From Pseudolactococcus piscium (GTDB lineage Bacteria; Bacillota; Bacilli; Lactobacillales; Streptococcaceae): a stretch of 64,000 nt of DNA. The notes under the pieces were generated by a model. It did no database searches and was not told the origin of the DNA. It was given only the letters and a program-made list of their open reading frames with translations. Position 1 is the stretch's first letter. The number at the start of each line of letters is the position of its first letter. Location of the stretch: assembly GCF_002441695.1 (NCBI RefSeq), contig NZ_JXJW01000001.1:62001-126000 (forward strand), read 5' to 3'. Below are positions 1 through 8,866 of the stretch, piece after piece. A program made the position numbers and the translations under genes.

Positions 1-615
1 GAACAGATGTTAGTTGATCAAAAGATTGCTGAAAAAGCTAAGGCTAGTACAGAACTTAATAGCTTAATAGATGAGCATGCAAGAAATCTTGCAGTAATCA
101 ACCAGCAAAAAACCGATACAACGCTAGCAGATTTATCAGCTAAGTTAGCACGTAAAAAAGAAGGTTTGAGAGATTACCTGGTTGATTTTGCAACGAAATC
201 AGCAGAAATTAGGTTGATTGAAGCAGTTATGATGAGCTTATCATCTGAAACGCTTCCGGATATTCTAAAACGTGCTAGCAGTCTATTTGGTCATTTGACT
301 AATCAGACTTGGCGAGAAATTTACTTGGAAAAAGAAATCTTATGGGTCGAAAATAGTCGACAACAAAGTCTTCGCTTAATTGATCTATCTACTGGTACCA
401 GGGACCAGCTGCAACTGGCCCTGAGATTAGCCTTTATCCAGTCAAAACACCAAGATTTCCCCATCTTTTTAGATGATAATTTCTTGCGCTTTGATAGTAA
501 ACGACGATTGAATTTTTCAAATATGTTAGCAACGATTGCAAAAGATAGACAGGTCATATTATTGACAAGTGATCAAGGGTTAGCACTTGAAACGGAAGGA
601 ACGATTAGCTTATGA
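1..615 (+). CDS. YhaN-like SMC-type ATPase, C-terminal part (5' end outside window)
   Basis: The frame is open from the first base, so this is the last 204 residues of a longer protein. The N-terminal half is helical and charged, as in a coiled coil. An ABC/SMC-type signature (LSTGTRDQLQL, about nt 382-420) is followed by a Walker B-like segment (PIFLDDNF, about nt 458-482) and a D-loop-like stretch, the order found in the C-terminal lobe of Rad50/SMC-like ATPases. The stop overlaps the start of yhaM by 4 nt (ATGA), so the two are translationally coupled. The yhaN-yhaM pairing is common in Firmicutes and suggests a role in nucleic acid processing; that is inference from family and context. 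Confidence 0.75.
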   Translation, partial: EQMLVDQKIAEKAKASTELNSLIDEHARNLAVINQQKTDTTLADLSAKLARKKEGLRDYLVDFATKSAEIRLIEAVMMSLSSETLPDILKRASSLFGHLTNQTWREIYLEKEILWVENSRQQSLRLIDLSTGTRDQLQLALRLAFIQSKHQDFPIFLDDNFLRFDSKRRLNFSNMLATIAKDRQVILLTSDQGLALETEGTISL

Positions 616-1559
616 CACAATTAAAAGACTTACAAGTAGGTGATGCTTTTGAAGGTCTATACTTAATTAAACAGGCGGATTTACGTCAAACAAGAGCTGG
701 AAAATCCTTTTTGGCCATGATTTTTCAAGACCGAACAGGTCAAATTGGTGGCAATTTATGGGATGCAGATGATTATATGGTCTCAACCTTTACCAAAGGT
801 AAAGTTGTTTACATGCGTGCTGTCAAAGAGTTATATCAAGGGACACCGCAGGTGAATAAAATATTCTTGCGTTTACCTGAAAACACAGAGCCTAATAATC
901 CTAAGGATTTCAAGGCTAAGTCTCCAGTAAATGAACAAGAGTTACGGGATTACATTCAAAAAGCGATTTTTAAAATCGAGAATGCCACTTGGAACAGAAT
1001 CGTTCGCTATATCTTTAAGAAATATGACAAGCAATTTTTTGAATACCCTGCTGCCAAAACGAATCACCATGCTTTTGAAGGCGGTTTGAGCTTCCATACA
1101 GCTACGATGGCGCAACTTGCAGAAAAAATTTGTGAAGTTTATCCTATTTTGGATGAGAGCTTGATGTTAGCGGGTATTTTACTACATGATATGGCCAAGG
1201 TGATTGAGTTTTCAGGTGCTGAAAACACGACCTATACCTTGAAGGGGAACTTAATCGGTCATATTGTCTTAATTGATGAAGAGGTTTCAGAAGCAATTAC
1301 TGAGCTTGAAATTGACAATGACAAAGAAGAAGTGACGATTTTACGCCACGTCTTGTTAGCGCACCATGGCTTACAAGAATATGGCAGTCCGGTTAGACCA
1401 CAAATTATGGAAGCTGAGGTCATTCACCAAATTGATATGATGGATGCAAGTATCATGATGATGACAACTGCTTTGAATCAAATCGTTCCTGGTGAAATGA
1501 CACCCAGAATTTATCCCTTGGATAATCGTAATTTTTACAAGCCAAACTTAGATAAATAA
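612..1559 (+). CDS. yhaM: 3'-5' exoribonuclease YhaM
   Basis: 315 residues, the usual YhaM length. The N-terminal ~90 residues look like an OB-fold nucleic acid binding domain (GGNLWDAD near 46-53). An HD-type metal phosphohydrolase domain follows: NHHAFEGG at 151-158, H162 and LLHDMAK with H192-D193, which supply the metal ligands, and LAHHG further on. YhaM trims RNA and DNA from the 3' end in the cytoplasm. The gene overlaps the YhaN-like gene by 4 nt and is followed by a hairpin terminator at about 1610, so it ends the operon. Start ATG 612 gives the family N-terminus. Confidence 0.9.
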   Translation: MTQLKDLQVGDAFEGLYLIKQADLRQTRAGKSFLAMIFQDRTGQIGGNLWDADDYMVSTFTKGKVVYMRAVKELYQGTPQVNKIFLRLPENTEPNNPKDFKAKSPVNEQELRDYIQKAIFKIENATWNRIVRYIFKKYDKQFFEYPAAKTNHHAFEGGLSFHTATMAQLAEKICEVYPILDESLMLAGILLHDMAKVIEFSGAENTTYTLKGNLIGHIVLIDEEVSEAITELEIDNDKEEVTILRHVLLAHHGLQEYGSPVRPQIMEAEVIHQIDMMDASIMMMTTALNQIVPGEMTPRIYPLDNRNFYKPNLDK

Positions 1560-1609
1560 TATGTAGCGGTCCATCGACTCGGATTCATCGAGAAAAATGT
1601 ATGATGCCA

Positions 1610-1654
1610 TAAAAAAAATCCCCTCACATCACTGATGAGGGGGATTTTTTTATT
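1610..1654. terminator. Bidirectional terminator between yhaM and tetR-family gene
   Basis: A-run, then a GC-rich stem (TCCCCTCA pairing with TGAGGGGA) and a T-run, so it can end transcription from both converging genes. The T-run reaches the stop of the TetR-type gene. Confidence 0.85.
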
Positions 1655-2213
1655 TGAGGATATCCATTTTTAAAACATCATGGATTGTTGCCTTTAAAAA
1701 AGTAATAATTTCTGTTTCAGTGGAGCTGATATTGCCACTGGCAATCAAATTGGCAAAACCAGTTGAAAATACCCAAGTACCTGTAAGCAATCTATGGACT
1801 TGTTCCTCTGTTAGTTTTGAGTAAACTGGACTATCCCTGATGATACGACGAAATAGGTTATAAGAGAAGTCGTTAATAGACGTATTCGTACTCCCATTTT
1901 TTTCCAAATAAATCGTACCAAAAAGTTTTGGATTTTTGCAGGCAAAACTGATATAGTTTAGTGATAAGTTGATGATTGGATCCTCATGCGTTTGTTTAAT
2001 CAAAAGTTCATTTTCTAACTTGTCATAAATTGTATCAAAAAGTTCAGTCCTGAGGGCATTCATATTTTGAAATTCTGCATAAAGCGGTTGTGTTGAGATA
2101 TTCATATATTTAGATAATGCGCGAGCAGTTAATTCTTTAACGCTTTTTTCTATCAGGAATTGCTGTGCAGCTTCTAAGATATCTTCTTTAAATATTGTTT
2201 TATTTCTAGCCAT
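1650..2213 (-). CDS. TetR/AcrR family transcriptional regulator
   Basis: 187 residues. The first ~50 residues form a TetR-type helix-turn-helix: a helix starting at FKEDILEAAQQF, then ELTARALSKYMNISTQPLYAEF, where the recognition helix lies. The rest is helical and divergent, as usual for the ligand/dimer domain, so the ligand cannot be named. A Shine-Dalgarno-like AAGGG lies ahead of ATG 2213. It is transcribed away from the LacX-like epimerase gene, with about 175 nt of AT-rich sequence between them. Such divergence often means that the regulator acts on the shared region, but I see no convincing operator. Confidence 0.8.
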   Translation of the reverse strand: MARNKTIFKEDILEAAQQFLIEKSVKELTARALSKYMNISTQPLYAEFQNMNALRTELFDTIYDKLENELLIKQTHEDPIINLSLNYISFACKNPKLFGTIYLEKNGSTNTSINDFSYNLFRRIIRDSPVYSKLTEEQVHRLLTGTWVFSTGFANLIASGNISSTETEIITFLKATIHDVLKMDILK

Positions 2214-2390
2214 TGTTGTATCCCTTCTATGTTATTTATTATATAATAATTGTATGAGAACTACAAGCGAAATTATGAAAAAAATGGTATAATTAGTAAG
2301 ATGATAAGTGTTTTTTTATGATAATAAGTGAGAATAGTTGGGAAACCATGATAAAATGGACCTGTATTTATCACTGTCCAAGGAGGAATG

Positions 2391-3263
2391 ATGACAATTA
2401 AAAAACTGTCAAATGAACAATTGAGCATTGAAGTCGGCGAGTTTGGTGCAGAATTACAGTCGATCAAAAAAGATGGCATTGAGTACTTATGGCAAGGGAA
2501 TTCTGATTTTTGGGGACGACGCGCACCCGTATTATTTCCAATTGTTGGGAAACTAAAACATGGTAGATACACATATGATGATGCTAGCTTTCAATTATCT
2601 GGACATGGCTTTGCGCGTGATAAGGTATTCAAATTAATTGATGGTAGCGATGAGGCTGTTATTTATGAACTCAAATCAGATAAGGAGACGAAAATCGTTT
2701 ATCCGTTTGATTTTAGATTGCGTATCACTTATAGACTGCAGGGCAACCAACTTTCTGTCAATTGGGAGGTTAAAAACTTAGATGAAACTGAGATGTATTT
2801 TGGTATTGGTGCACATCCGGCTTTTAACGTCCCTTTGGGAACCGGTAAGTTTGAAGACTATAGTTTAGCCATTAGTCCAGAAAAAAACCGACAATTGATC
2901 CCGCTAAATGTATCGGAAGGCACAATTGATTTAGCTAAGAAGCAGGTAAGCAAAGACAACACCTTTAACTTAAGCCGTGCGCTCTTTAAAAATGATGCCC
3001 TTGTGTTCGAAACACCAGAAGCGACAGAAGTTGTGTTATCTAATTCAGTAAATGACAGGTCTGTCAAAGTCTCTTGGGATCATATGCCGTTTGTCGGCCT
3101 TTGGAGTCCTTATCCAAGTGAGGCACCATTTGTTTGTATTGAACCATGGTGTGGTATTGCTGACGATGATAATACGGATGGTGATTTAACCACTAAATTT
3201 GGGATTAATATGCTTTCTCCAGGTAAAAAATTCAAAGCAGGCTATACGATTATAATTAACTAG
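2391..3263 (+). CDS. Aldose 1-epimerase family protein (LacX-like)
   Basis: 290 residues, a beta-rich galactose mutarotase-fold protein of the LacX/YesJ-like subgroup. Seen in the sequence: WQGNSDFWGRRAPVLFPIVGKL near the N-terminus, the SGHGFARD motif, a GAHPAFNVPL segment with a catalytic-type histidine, and ENxxNT-like C-terminal strands (IEPWCGIADD). It probably interconverts the anomers of a sugar or sugar phosphate; the substrate is unknown. Two ATGs lie in tandem (2388 and 2391). AGGAGG at 2381-2386 is only 1 nt from the first but 4 nt from the second, so 2391 is preferred. It seems to be monocistronic, with a hairpin terminator after it. Confidence 0.85.
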   Translation: MTIKKLSNEQLSIEVGEFGAELQSIKKDGIEYLWQGNSDFWGRRAPVLFPIVGKLKHGRYTYDDASFQLSGHGFARDKVFKLIDGSDEAVIYELKSDKETKIVYPFDFRLRITYRLQGNQLSVNWEVKNLDETEMYFGIGAHPAFNVPLGTGKFEDYSLAISPEKNRQLIPLNVSEGTIDLAKKQVSKDNTFNLSRALFKNDALVFETPEATEVVLSNSVNDRSVKVSWDHMPFVGLWSPYPSEAPFVCIEPWCGIADDDNTDGDLTTKFGINMLSPGKKFKAGYTIIIN

Positions 3264-3269
3264 TTTAGA

Positions 3270-3301
3270 AGATGTTATGCAAGCCATAGCATCTTTTTTT
3301 A
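3270..3301 (+). terminator. Terminator after LacX-like gene
   Basis: Stem GATGTTATG/CATAGCATC with a short loop, followed by a run of T, beginning 7 nt after the stop codon. Confidence 0.75.
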
Positions 3302-3342
3302 TGTCATGGCTTGCTATACTTAGAACTGGTCATAAAAAAATT

Positions 3343-3392
3343 AAATGATTGATCGGAAAGAAATGATGTGAAATCACTATCAATCATTTTTT
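3343..3392 (+). terminator. Second hairpin with T-run, possible attenuator before transsulfuration genes
   Basis: Arms AAATGATTGAT (3343-3353) and ATCAATCATTT (3379-3389) are perfectly complementary, with a small inner hairpin (GTG-AAAT-CAC), and the second arm runs into a T stretch. It lies 45 nt before the next gene. It may be a tandem terminator for the upstream gene or an attenuator in the leader of the downstream operon; no T-box or SAM-box core is visible beside it. Confidence 0.5.
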
Positions 3393-3436
3393 AAAGTGTT
3401 AAAATAGTAATAATTATAGAAAAAATGAGGGTAGAG

Positions 3437-4546
3437 ATGACTGAAACTTCTGAAAAGAAAACACCGAAAATAAATACGATTCTATCACACATTGGGATCA
3501 ATCATGACGAAGCAACTGGTGCCTTAATATCGCCAATTCATTTGTCTACTACTTATCAACACCCAGAATTTGGTCAGTCTACAGGATACGACTATACACG
3601 CACTAAGAATCCAACACGATCTACTCTAGAAGAAGCATTAGCAGCCATCGAAGGTGGTGATTTTGGAATCGCAACGAGTTCTGGTATGTCAGCTATTGTT
3701 TTAGCCTTTGACATTTTTCCAGTTGGCTCAAAAGTTGTTGCTTCAAGGGACTTATATGGCGGGTCTTTTCGCTGGTTTAATGACCAAGAAAAGCGAGGTA
3801 TATTTGACTTTGACTATGTCGTAACAGAGGATGAGATGCTAGACGCCATCACATCAGAAACTGATATCGTTTATATTGAAACACCGACTAATCCCTTGAT
3901 GATTGAAGTGGATATTACAAAAGTGGCTAAAAAAGCACATGAACATGGTGCTAAAGTGATCGTGGACAACACTTTTTATACACCGATTTATCAACAACCT
4001 CTTGTTTTGGGAGCGGATATAGTTGTCCATTCAGCTACTAAATACTTATCAGGTCATAACGATGTATTGGCGGGAGCTGTTATTGTTAAAGCGGCGTCGC
4101 TTTATGACCAACTGATTTATAACTTGAATACGACGGGGCCAGTACTCTCGCCTTTCGATAGTTATTTGGTGATGCGGGGCTTGAAGACGCTATCATTACG
4201 GATGACACGTGCCACAGAAAATGCAACAGAAGTTGTGGCATTTTTAAGGCAACATTCAGCAGTAAAAGAGGTCCTCTATACTGGATTAGGTGGTATGATT
4301 AGTTTTAAGGTCAGTGACCAATCAAAAATTCCAGATATGATTAATGCACTGAATATTATCACATTTGCTGAAAGTTTGGGTGGTGTGGAGTCCTTGATCA
4401 CCTATCCAGCAACACAGACACATGCGGATATTCCAGCACCTGTTCGTGCAAGTTATGGTTTAACTGATGACCTGCTTAGACTCTCGATTGGGATAGAAGA
4501 TGTAACTGATTTAATTGATGATTTGGCGCAAGCCTTGAAAGTGTGA
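3437..4546 (+). CDS. Cys/Met metabolism PLP enzyme (cystathionine gamma-synthase / lyase type)
   Basis: 369 residues of the trans-sulfuration PLP family (fold type I). The phosphate-binding TSSGMSAI segment, the IETPTNPL motif and the Schiff-base lysine in HSATKYLSGHND (about K202) are visible. Members act as cystathionine gamma-synthase, cystathionine beta/gamma-lyase or O-acetylhomoserine sulfhydrylase, and sequence alone does not separate these. The next gene is a PatB/MalY-type beta-lyase, so the pair probably makes homocysteine from an activated homoserine and cysteine; that is inference. ATG 3425 is in frame, but GAGG at 3427-3430 fits ATG 3437. Confidence 0.85.
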   Translation: MTETSEKKTPKINTILSHIGINHDEATGALISPIHLSTTYQHPEFGQSTGYDYTRTKNPTRSTLEEALAAIEGGDFGIATSSGMSAIVLAFDIFPVGSKVVASRDLYGGSFRWFNDQEKRGIFDFDYVVTEDEMLDAITSETDIVYIETPTNPLMIEVDITKVAKKAHEHGAKVIVDNTFYTPIYQQPLVLGADIVVHSATKYLSGHNDVLAGAVIVKAASLYDQLIYNLNTTGPVLSPFDSYLVMRGLKTLSLRMTRATENATEVVAFLRQHSAVKEVLYTGLGGMISFKVSDQSKIPDMINALNIITFAESLGGVESLITYPATQTHADIPAPVRASYGLTDDLLRLSIGIEDVTDLIDDLAQALKV

Positions 4547-4554
4547 GAAAGAAC

Positions 4555-5718
4555 ATGACAACCTATAATTTTACAACTGCACCAAAGCGATTAACGACCC
4601 ATTCTGTAAAATGGCAGGCAACAGAAACAGATCCAGAAATTTTGCCAATGTGGATAGCGGACATGGATTTTGAAACCTTTCCTGAAATGACTGCTGCCAT
4701 TAAAACCTTTGCAGACTATGGGATTTACGGTTATGCTTATGCACCAAAGTCGCTATATGATGCGATTGTTGCTTGGGAAGACGCCCAGCATCACTATGCA
4801 ATCACTGCTGATGACATCGTCCTAATATCTGGTGTCGTTCCAGCCATAACCGTTGCAATTCAGGCATTCACAGAAGAAAATGATGCTGTTTTGATCAATA
4901 CCCCACTCTATCCGCCATTCGCTCGGACGATTAAGCTCAATAATAGAAAACTAGTCACGAATTCACTTGTAGAAGTGGCTGGTAAATTTACCATTGACTT
5001 TTCCCAATTAGAGAAAGATATTGTTGATAATGACGTTAAACTCTATGCCTTTTGTAGCCCACATAATCCCGGGGGGCGTGTTTGGACAGTAGCAGAATTG
5101 ACACGTATCGCTGAACTGTGTCAGAAATATCAAGTTACCTTAATCGCTGATGAAATCCACCAAGATTTAACCTTGTTTAATCATCAACATCACAGTTTTA
5201 ATACAGTAGGTGACTATCGTGATTTTGCAATCATCTTGACTAGCGCCACGAAGACATTTAATATTGCGGGAACAGGAACAGCTTATGCTTTGATTGAAAA
5301 TGAGGACTTGAAGCGAAAATTTAAGGCCCGTCAATTGATGAATAATCAACATGAAGTCACTACCTTAGGCATGCTTGGCACTGAGACCGCCTTAACGTCA
5401 GGTGCCCCTTGGTTGGCAGCATTAAAACCTGTATTGGAAGAAAATCTAGCATTTTTGACTGATTATTTTGCTAGCAAGGCCCCACGCATTAAAGTGATGC
5501 AACCAGAAGGGGGTTACCTAGTCTGGTTAGATTTTTCTGACTATGGCCTTGAGGATAAGGACTTACACCACTTACTTAAAGCAGATGCTAAAGTTACCTT
5601 AAATGAAGGCATTAATTTTGGTGCCGAAGGGCTAGGGCATGCACGACTAAATATTGCAGCACCTCTTGAGCATGTTAAATTAGCAGTCGAGAGGATTGCT
5701 GCTGCTTTACCAAAATGA
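4555..5718 (+). CDS. MalY/PatB-type cystathionine beta-lyase (PLP aminotransferase fold)
   Basis: 387 residues, class I/II aminotransferase fold of the MalY/PatB subfamily. Visible marks are LPMWIADMDF at the N-terminus, the CSPHNPGGRVW motif, ADEIHQDL, and the PLP lysine in TSATKTFNIAG (about K233). PatB enzymes cleave cystathionine or cysteine by beta-elimination, giving homocysteine or sulfide. A GTG at 4543 is in frame and overlaps the preceding stop. ATG 4555, 8 nt after that stop and behind a weak GAGAAAG, matches the family N-terminus better. It forms a two-gene operon with the upstream trans-sulfuration enzyme. Confidence 0.85.
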   Translation: MTTYNFTTAPKRLTTHSVKWQATETDPEILPMWIADMDFETFPEMTAAIKTFADYGIYGYAYAPKSLYDAIVAWEDAQHHYAITADDIVLISGVVPAITVAIQAFTEENDAVLINTPLYPPFARTIKLNNRKLVTNSLVEVAGKFTIDFSQLEKDIVDNDVKLYAFCSPHNPGGRVWTVAELTRIAELCQKYQVTLIADEIHQDLTLFNHQHHSFNTVGDYRDFAIILTSATKTFNIAGTGTAYALIENEDLKRKFKARQLMNNQHEVTTLGMLGTETALTSGAPWLAALKPVLEENLAFLTDYFASKAPRIKVMQPEGGYLVWLDFSDYGLEDKDLHHLLKADAKVTLNEGINFGAEGLGHARLNIAAPLEHVKLAVERIAAALPK

Positions 5719-5768
5719 TAAACCGATTTCAGGATAGCTAAGCCTTGATAGCAAATCAACAATTTTTT

Positions 5769-5777
5769 TGATATAAT
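5769..5777 (+). promoter_or_regulatory. Extended -10 promoter for upp
   Basis: TGATATAAT is an extended -10 element (TGnTATAAT) 40 nt before the upp start. A clear -35 at normal spacing is not seen, which is usual for extended -10 promoters. Confidence 0.55.
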
Positions 5778-5817
5778 ACTAAAAGAATAGAAAATATCAG
5801 AAAGTTGGTCTATCAAA

Positions 5818-6453
5818 ATGGGAAAATTTCAAGTTGTCACACATCCACTCATCCAGCACAAGCTCACAATTATTCGTCAAACAGCTACAGGAACGAAAGC
5901 TTTTCGTGATCTTGTGAATGAAATTGCCATGCTTTTAGGGTATGAAATTTCACGTGAATTACCACTAGAAGATATTGAAATCGAAACGCCAATTACAAAA
6001 TCAATTCAAAAAACATTGGCAGGGAAAAAATTAGCAATTGTGCCTATTCTACGCGCTGGTATCGGCATGGTTGATGGTATTCTATCTTTAGTCCCTGCAG
6101 CAAAAGTTGGTCATATCGGTATGTATCGTGATGAAGAAACCTTGCAACCAGTCGAATATCTGGTGAAACTACCAGAAGATATCGATCAACGTCAAATTTT
6201 TGTTGTTGACCCGATGCTAGCAACAGGTGGATCAGCTATACTCGCTATTGATTCACTTAAAAAGCGTGGTGCTGCGGGTGCTAATATTAAATTTGTTTGT
6301 TTAGTAGCTGCTCCAGAAGGCGTTAAAGCCTTACAAGAGGCACATGCAGACATCGATATCTACACAGCGGCCTTAGATGAAAAATTAAATGAGCACGGCT
6401 ACATCGTACCAGGATTGGGCGATGCTGGTGACCGTTTATTTGGAACGAAATAA
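5818..6453 (+). CDS. upp: Uracil phosphoribosyltransferase
   Basis: 211 residues, the usual length. It converts uracil and PRPP to UMP in pyrimidine salvage. The PRPP loop [10 protein letters not shown] lies at 131-140, [12 protein letters not shown] at about 76-87, and the C-terminal uracil-binding [13 protein letters not shown] is intact. Its own extended -10 promoter lies upstream. A small gene of unknown function follows after 2 nt and probably shares the transcript. Confidence 0.97.
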   Translation: MGKFQVVTHPLIQHKLTIIRQTATGTKAFRDLVNEIAMLLGYEISRELPLEDIEIETPITKSIQKTLAGKKLAIVPILRAGIGMVDGILSLVPAAKVGHIGMYRDEETLQPVEYLVKLPEDIDQRQIFVVDPMLATGGSAILAIDSLKKRGAAGANIKFVCLVAAPEGVKALQEAHADIDIYTAALDEKLNEHGYIVPGLGDAGDRLFGTK

Positions 6454-6455
6454 GC

Positions 6456-6776
6456 ATGATCGATAAGTTAAAGGTTGTGTTAGCAAATTTTAACGATAAT
6501 AGAACCTATAGTGGTGATGGCTATTACAGAGTCAAATCCTTTGATGATGGTAGTTATGAGTTAGAATTTTCTATTTCGGGTAGCTGTGGCACCTTTGATA
6601 GCCATCCAGCCATTAAATTTGCCTTATCTCCTGAGTCTGATAGAGTGACATACTTGCTATATCGGGATATGGTAGCAACTCCCATCAAGTTCTTTAAACC
6701 AGAAAGTGATGCAGAACAAGAGTTTGTCAAATTAGCATTTGAGCAGTTAGTTGACAAATTTTATCTGCTAAAATGA
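6456..6776 (+). CDS. Hypothetical protein, 106 aa, after upp
   Basis: I do not recognise this family. The protein has no membrane segment and is acidic; beta-type stretches (GYYRVKSFDDGSYELEFSIS) precede a helical C-terminus (EQEFVKLAFEQLVDKFYLL). Start ATG 6456 is 2 nt after the upp stop, and a hairpin terminator follows 8 nt after its own stop, so it is the second gene of a upp transcript. Nothing in the sequence links it to pyrimidine salvage directly. Confidence 0.6.
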   Translation: MIDKLKVVLANFNDNRTYSGDGYYRVKSFDDGSYELEFSISGSCGTFDSHPAIKFALSPESDRVTYLLYRDMVATPIKFFKPESDAEQEFVKLAFEQLVDKFYLLK

Positions 6777-6783
6777 GCAAGTT

Positions 6784-6811
6784 AACACCGCTATCAGGGC
6801 GGTGTTTTTGT
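6784..6811 (+). terminator. Terminator after upp operon
   Basis: AACACCGC-TATCAGG-GCGGTGTT stem-loop followed by TTTG. Confidence 0.85.
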
Positions 6812-6834
6812 TTATAGAAATTTAAAATAAAGAC

Positions 6835-6863
6835 TTTAATTTCTTATCTTTTGATGCTATAAT
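6835..6863 (+). promoter_or_regulatory. Promoter for kimA
   Basis: A consensus -10 (TATAAT, 6858-6863) lies about 85 nt before the kimA start; at 17 nt spacing the -35 (TTTAAT, 6835-6840) is weak. Transcription would start near 6870, so the hairpin at 6888-6927 falls in the leader RNA. Confidence 0.5.
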
Positions 6864-6887
6864 TATAAATTGAGTACTAAAAATTAA

Positions 6888-6927
6888 AATATGTTATGCC
6901 TGATGATTATATCAGGCATAACATATT
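6888..6927 (+). repeat. Perfect 17-bp inverted repeat in the kimA leader
   Basis: Arm 1 (6888-6904) and arm 2 (6911-6927) are perfectly complementary around a 6-nt loop (GATTAT). No T-run follows, so it is not a simple terminator. It ends 11 nt before the likely Shine-Dalgarno (GGAG, 6939-6942). It may be an RNA element that acts on translation or stability, or a DNA operator dyad. Confidence 0.75.
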
Positions 6928-6948
6928 AATTACATAATGGAGCAATCA

Positions 6949-8793
6949 TTGAAAAAAATTAATGTGAAACAGATTTTGGTAGGTAAGCCCTTGAAATCAA
7001 CAGATGACGACAGTCATCTCCTCACTAGATTCCAAGCTTTAGCGATGTTGTCAAGTGATGCCTTGTCTTCTATTGCCTATGGTACTGAGCAGATCGTGAC
7101 AGTTTTGCTGACCTTATCAGCTGCAGCTATTTGGTATAGTTTACCAATTGCAGGCCTTGTCTTAGTCTTACTCGCTGCATTGACACTTAGCTATCGACAG
7201 ATTATTCATGCCTATCCTCATGGAGGTTGTGCTTATGTTGTCTCAACTGAGAATCTGGGGAACAATGCTGGACTAATAGCAGGTGGTAGTCTACTAGTTG
7301 ACTATATGTTAACTGTAGCAGTTTCAGTTTCAGCAGGGGCAGATGCCATCACATCTGCCTTGCCATCCTTACATCCGTATAATTTGCTCATTTCTATCGC
7401 TTTGGTGCTGTTGCTAATGCTGATGAATCTTCGTGGGCTCCGAGAATCAGCTGGTTTTTTGTTGGTCCCCGTCTATACGTTCGTAACAGCAACTGTTCTG
7501 TTACTAATTGTCGGTATGTTCAGAGTCGTTTCTGGTGACATTTCATATAATGCAACGAGCCATATCGGAACGGTAGTACCAGGTATTTCAATTATTCTAC
7601 TACTAAAAGCTTTCTCTAGTGGGTCAGCCAGTTTGACAGGTGTTGAGGCAATCTCTAATGCAGTGCCATTCTTTAAGAAGCCTAAGGCTCATAATGCTGC
7701 AGGTACATTGGCTTTGATGGCAATTATCTTAGGGGTCTTCTTTACTGGCATCACCTTTTTGAACTTCTACACAGGTGTCGTACCCAATGCCCATTCAACC
7801 GTATTATCTCAAGTCGCACATAATATATTTGATTTTAACGGCGCTGGTCGTATCTTCTACTATATTTTTCAATTTTCAACAGCTATGATTCTTGCAGTTG
7901 CGGCTAATACTGGCTTCTCCGCTTTCCCAATGCTAAGTTACAATCTAGCAAAGAATAAGTACATGCCACATATGTATATGGAAAAAGGCGATCGTCTAGG
8001 CTATTCTAACGGAATTATCAGCTTAGCTGCTGGTGCAGTCGTTTTATTGATGATCTTTAATGGCTCAACGGCCAGACTCATTCCGCTATATTCGATTGGT
8101 GTATTTGTACCTTTCGCCTTATCTCAAACAGGTATGGTCATCAAATGGCATAGAGAAGCTGGTAAGAAATTCTGGCGTCGTGCCATCTCAAATATTATCG
8201 GTGCAACAATCTCAGCCATTATTGTCCTCATTTTACTCATCTTCCGTCTCGCTGACATTTGGCCATTCTTTGTTGTCATGCCTATTTTACTGGCTGTCTT
8301 TTATGCCATAAAACGTCACTATACAGAGGTTGCACATCAATTGCGACTAGAAGATAAGATTGTAGACCATGTTTTTACTGGCAATACGGTGATCGTGCTT
8401 GTTGGTAATGTCACAAATGTGGCAGTTGGTGCCATGAGTTATGCCAAATCTATTGGGTCAGAAGTGATAGCAGTCCATGTATCAACCAAGGAAACTGGTC
8501 ATAAAGATAGAGAAGTTGAAGCTGAATTTAAGAAAATCTATCCAGACGTGCGCTTCTCCATTGTTGAATCTAGCTATCGCGATATCGTCAAACCAGTTGT
8601 GCGTTACGTCGACCTGGTTTCTAAATTGGCAAGTAAGAAAAATAATACAGTCACCGTTATCGTCCCTCAATTTGTACCAAAACGATCATGGCAAAATATT
8701 TTGCATAACCAAATGTCTGTTCGCATGAGATACTACTTAAGCTGGCGTGATAATGTTGTTGTATCAAGCTATTCATACCATCTTAAAAAATAA
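6949..8793 (+). CDS. kimA: KimA-type potassium importer (APC superfamily)
   Basis: 614 residues. The N-terminal ~460 residues have about 12 hydrophobic segments; the C-terminal ~150 residues form a soluble domain with a USP/KimA-like fold. Marks shared with Bacillus KimA include ILVGKPLKS, ALAMLSSDALSSIAYGTEQ, GGSLLVDYMLTVAVS, LLLKAFSSGSASLTGVEAIS and NTGFSAFP. KimA is a high-affinity K+/H+ symporter of the cell membrane that c-di-AMP inhibits, and in Bacillus the ydaO riboswitch controls its gene. Start: ATG 6937 has no Shine-Dalgarno, whereas GGAG at 6939-6942 sits 6 nt before TTG 6949, which also gives the family N-terminus. I see no ydaO riboswitch here; the leader holds a long hairpin instead. 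Confidence 0.9.
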   Translation: MKKINVKQILVGKPLKSTDDDSHLLTRFQALAMLSSDALSSIAYGTEQIVTVLLTLSAAAIWYSLPIAGLVLVLLAALTLSYRQIIHAYPHGGCAYVVSTENLGNNAGLIAGGSLLVDYMLTVAVSVSAGADAITSALPSLHPYNLLISIALVLLLMLMNLRGLRESAGFLLVPVYTFVTATVLLLIVGMFRVVSGDISYNATSHIGTVVPGISIILLLKAFSSGSASLTGVEAISNAVPFFKKPKAHNAAGTLALMAIILGVFFTGITFLNFYTGVVPNAHSTVLSQVAHNIFDFNGAGRIFYYIFQFSTAMILAVAANTGFSAFPMLSYNLAKNKYMPHMYMEKGDRLGYSNGIISLAAGAVVLLMIFNGSTARLIPLYSIGVFVPFALSQTGMVIKWHREAGKKFWRRAISNIIGATISAIIVLILLIFRLADIWPFFVVMPILLAVFYAIKRHYTEVAHQLRLEDKIVDHVFTGNTVIVLVGNVTNVAVGAMSYAKSIGSEVIAVHVSTKETGHKDREVEAEFKKIYPDVRFSIVESSYRDIVKPVVRYVDLVSKLASKKNNTVTVIVPQFVPKRSWQNILHNQMSVRMRYYLSWRDNVVVSSYSYHLKK

Positions 8794-8830
8794 GGTATCT
8801 CAAGTTAATCAAGAGGGTATCTGCCCTAAC

Positions 8831-8866
8831 AAAAAAAATGACTAGTCTAATTAGTCATTTTTTTTA
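8831..8866. terminator. Bidirectional terminator between kimA and zwf
   Basis: An A-run with TGACTA, a short loop, TAGTCA and a T-run; it is symmetric, so it serves both converging genes. Confidence 0.85.

Noticed and set aside
6815-6948. A ydaO-type c-di-AMP riboswitch in the kimA leader
   Set aside because: The leader is only about 80 nt long after the likely transcription start and is mostly one hairpin; the ydaO aptamer needs more than 100 nt and its conserved parts are absent.
6937-6949. ATG 6937 as the start of kimA
   Set aside because: No Shine-Dalgarno lies before it, while GGAG is correctly spaced for TTG 6949 and that start gives the family N-terminus.
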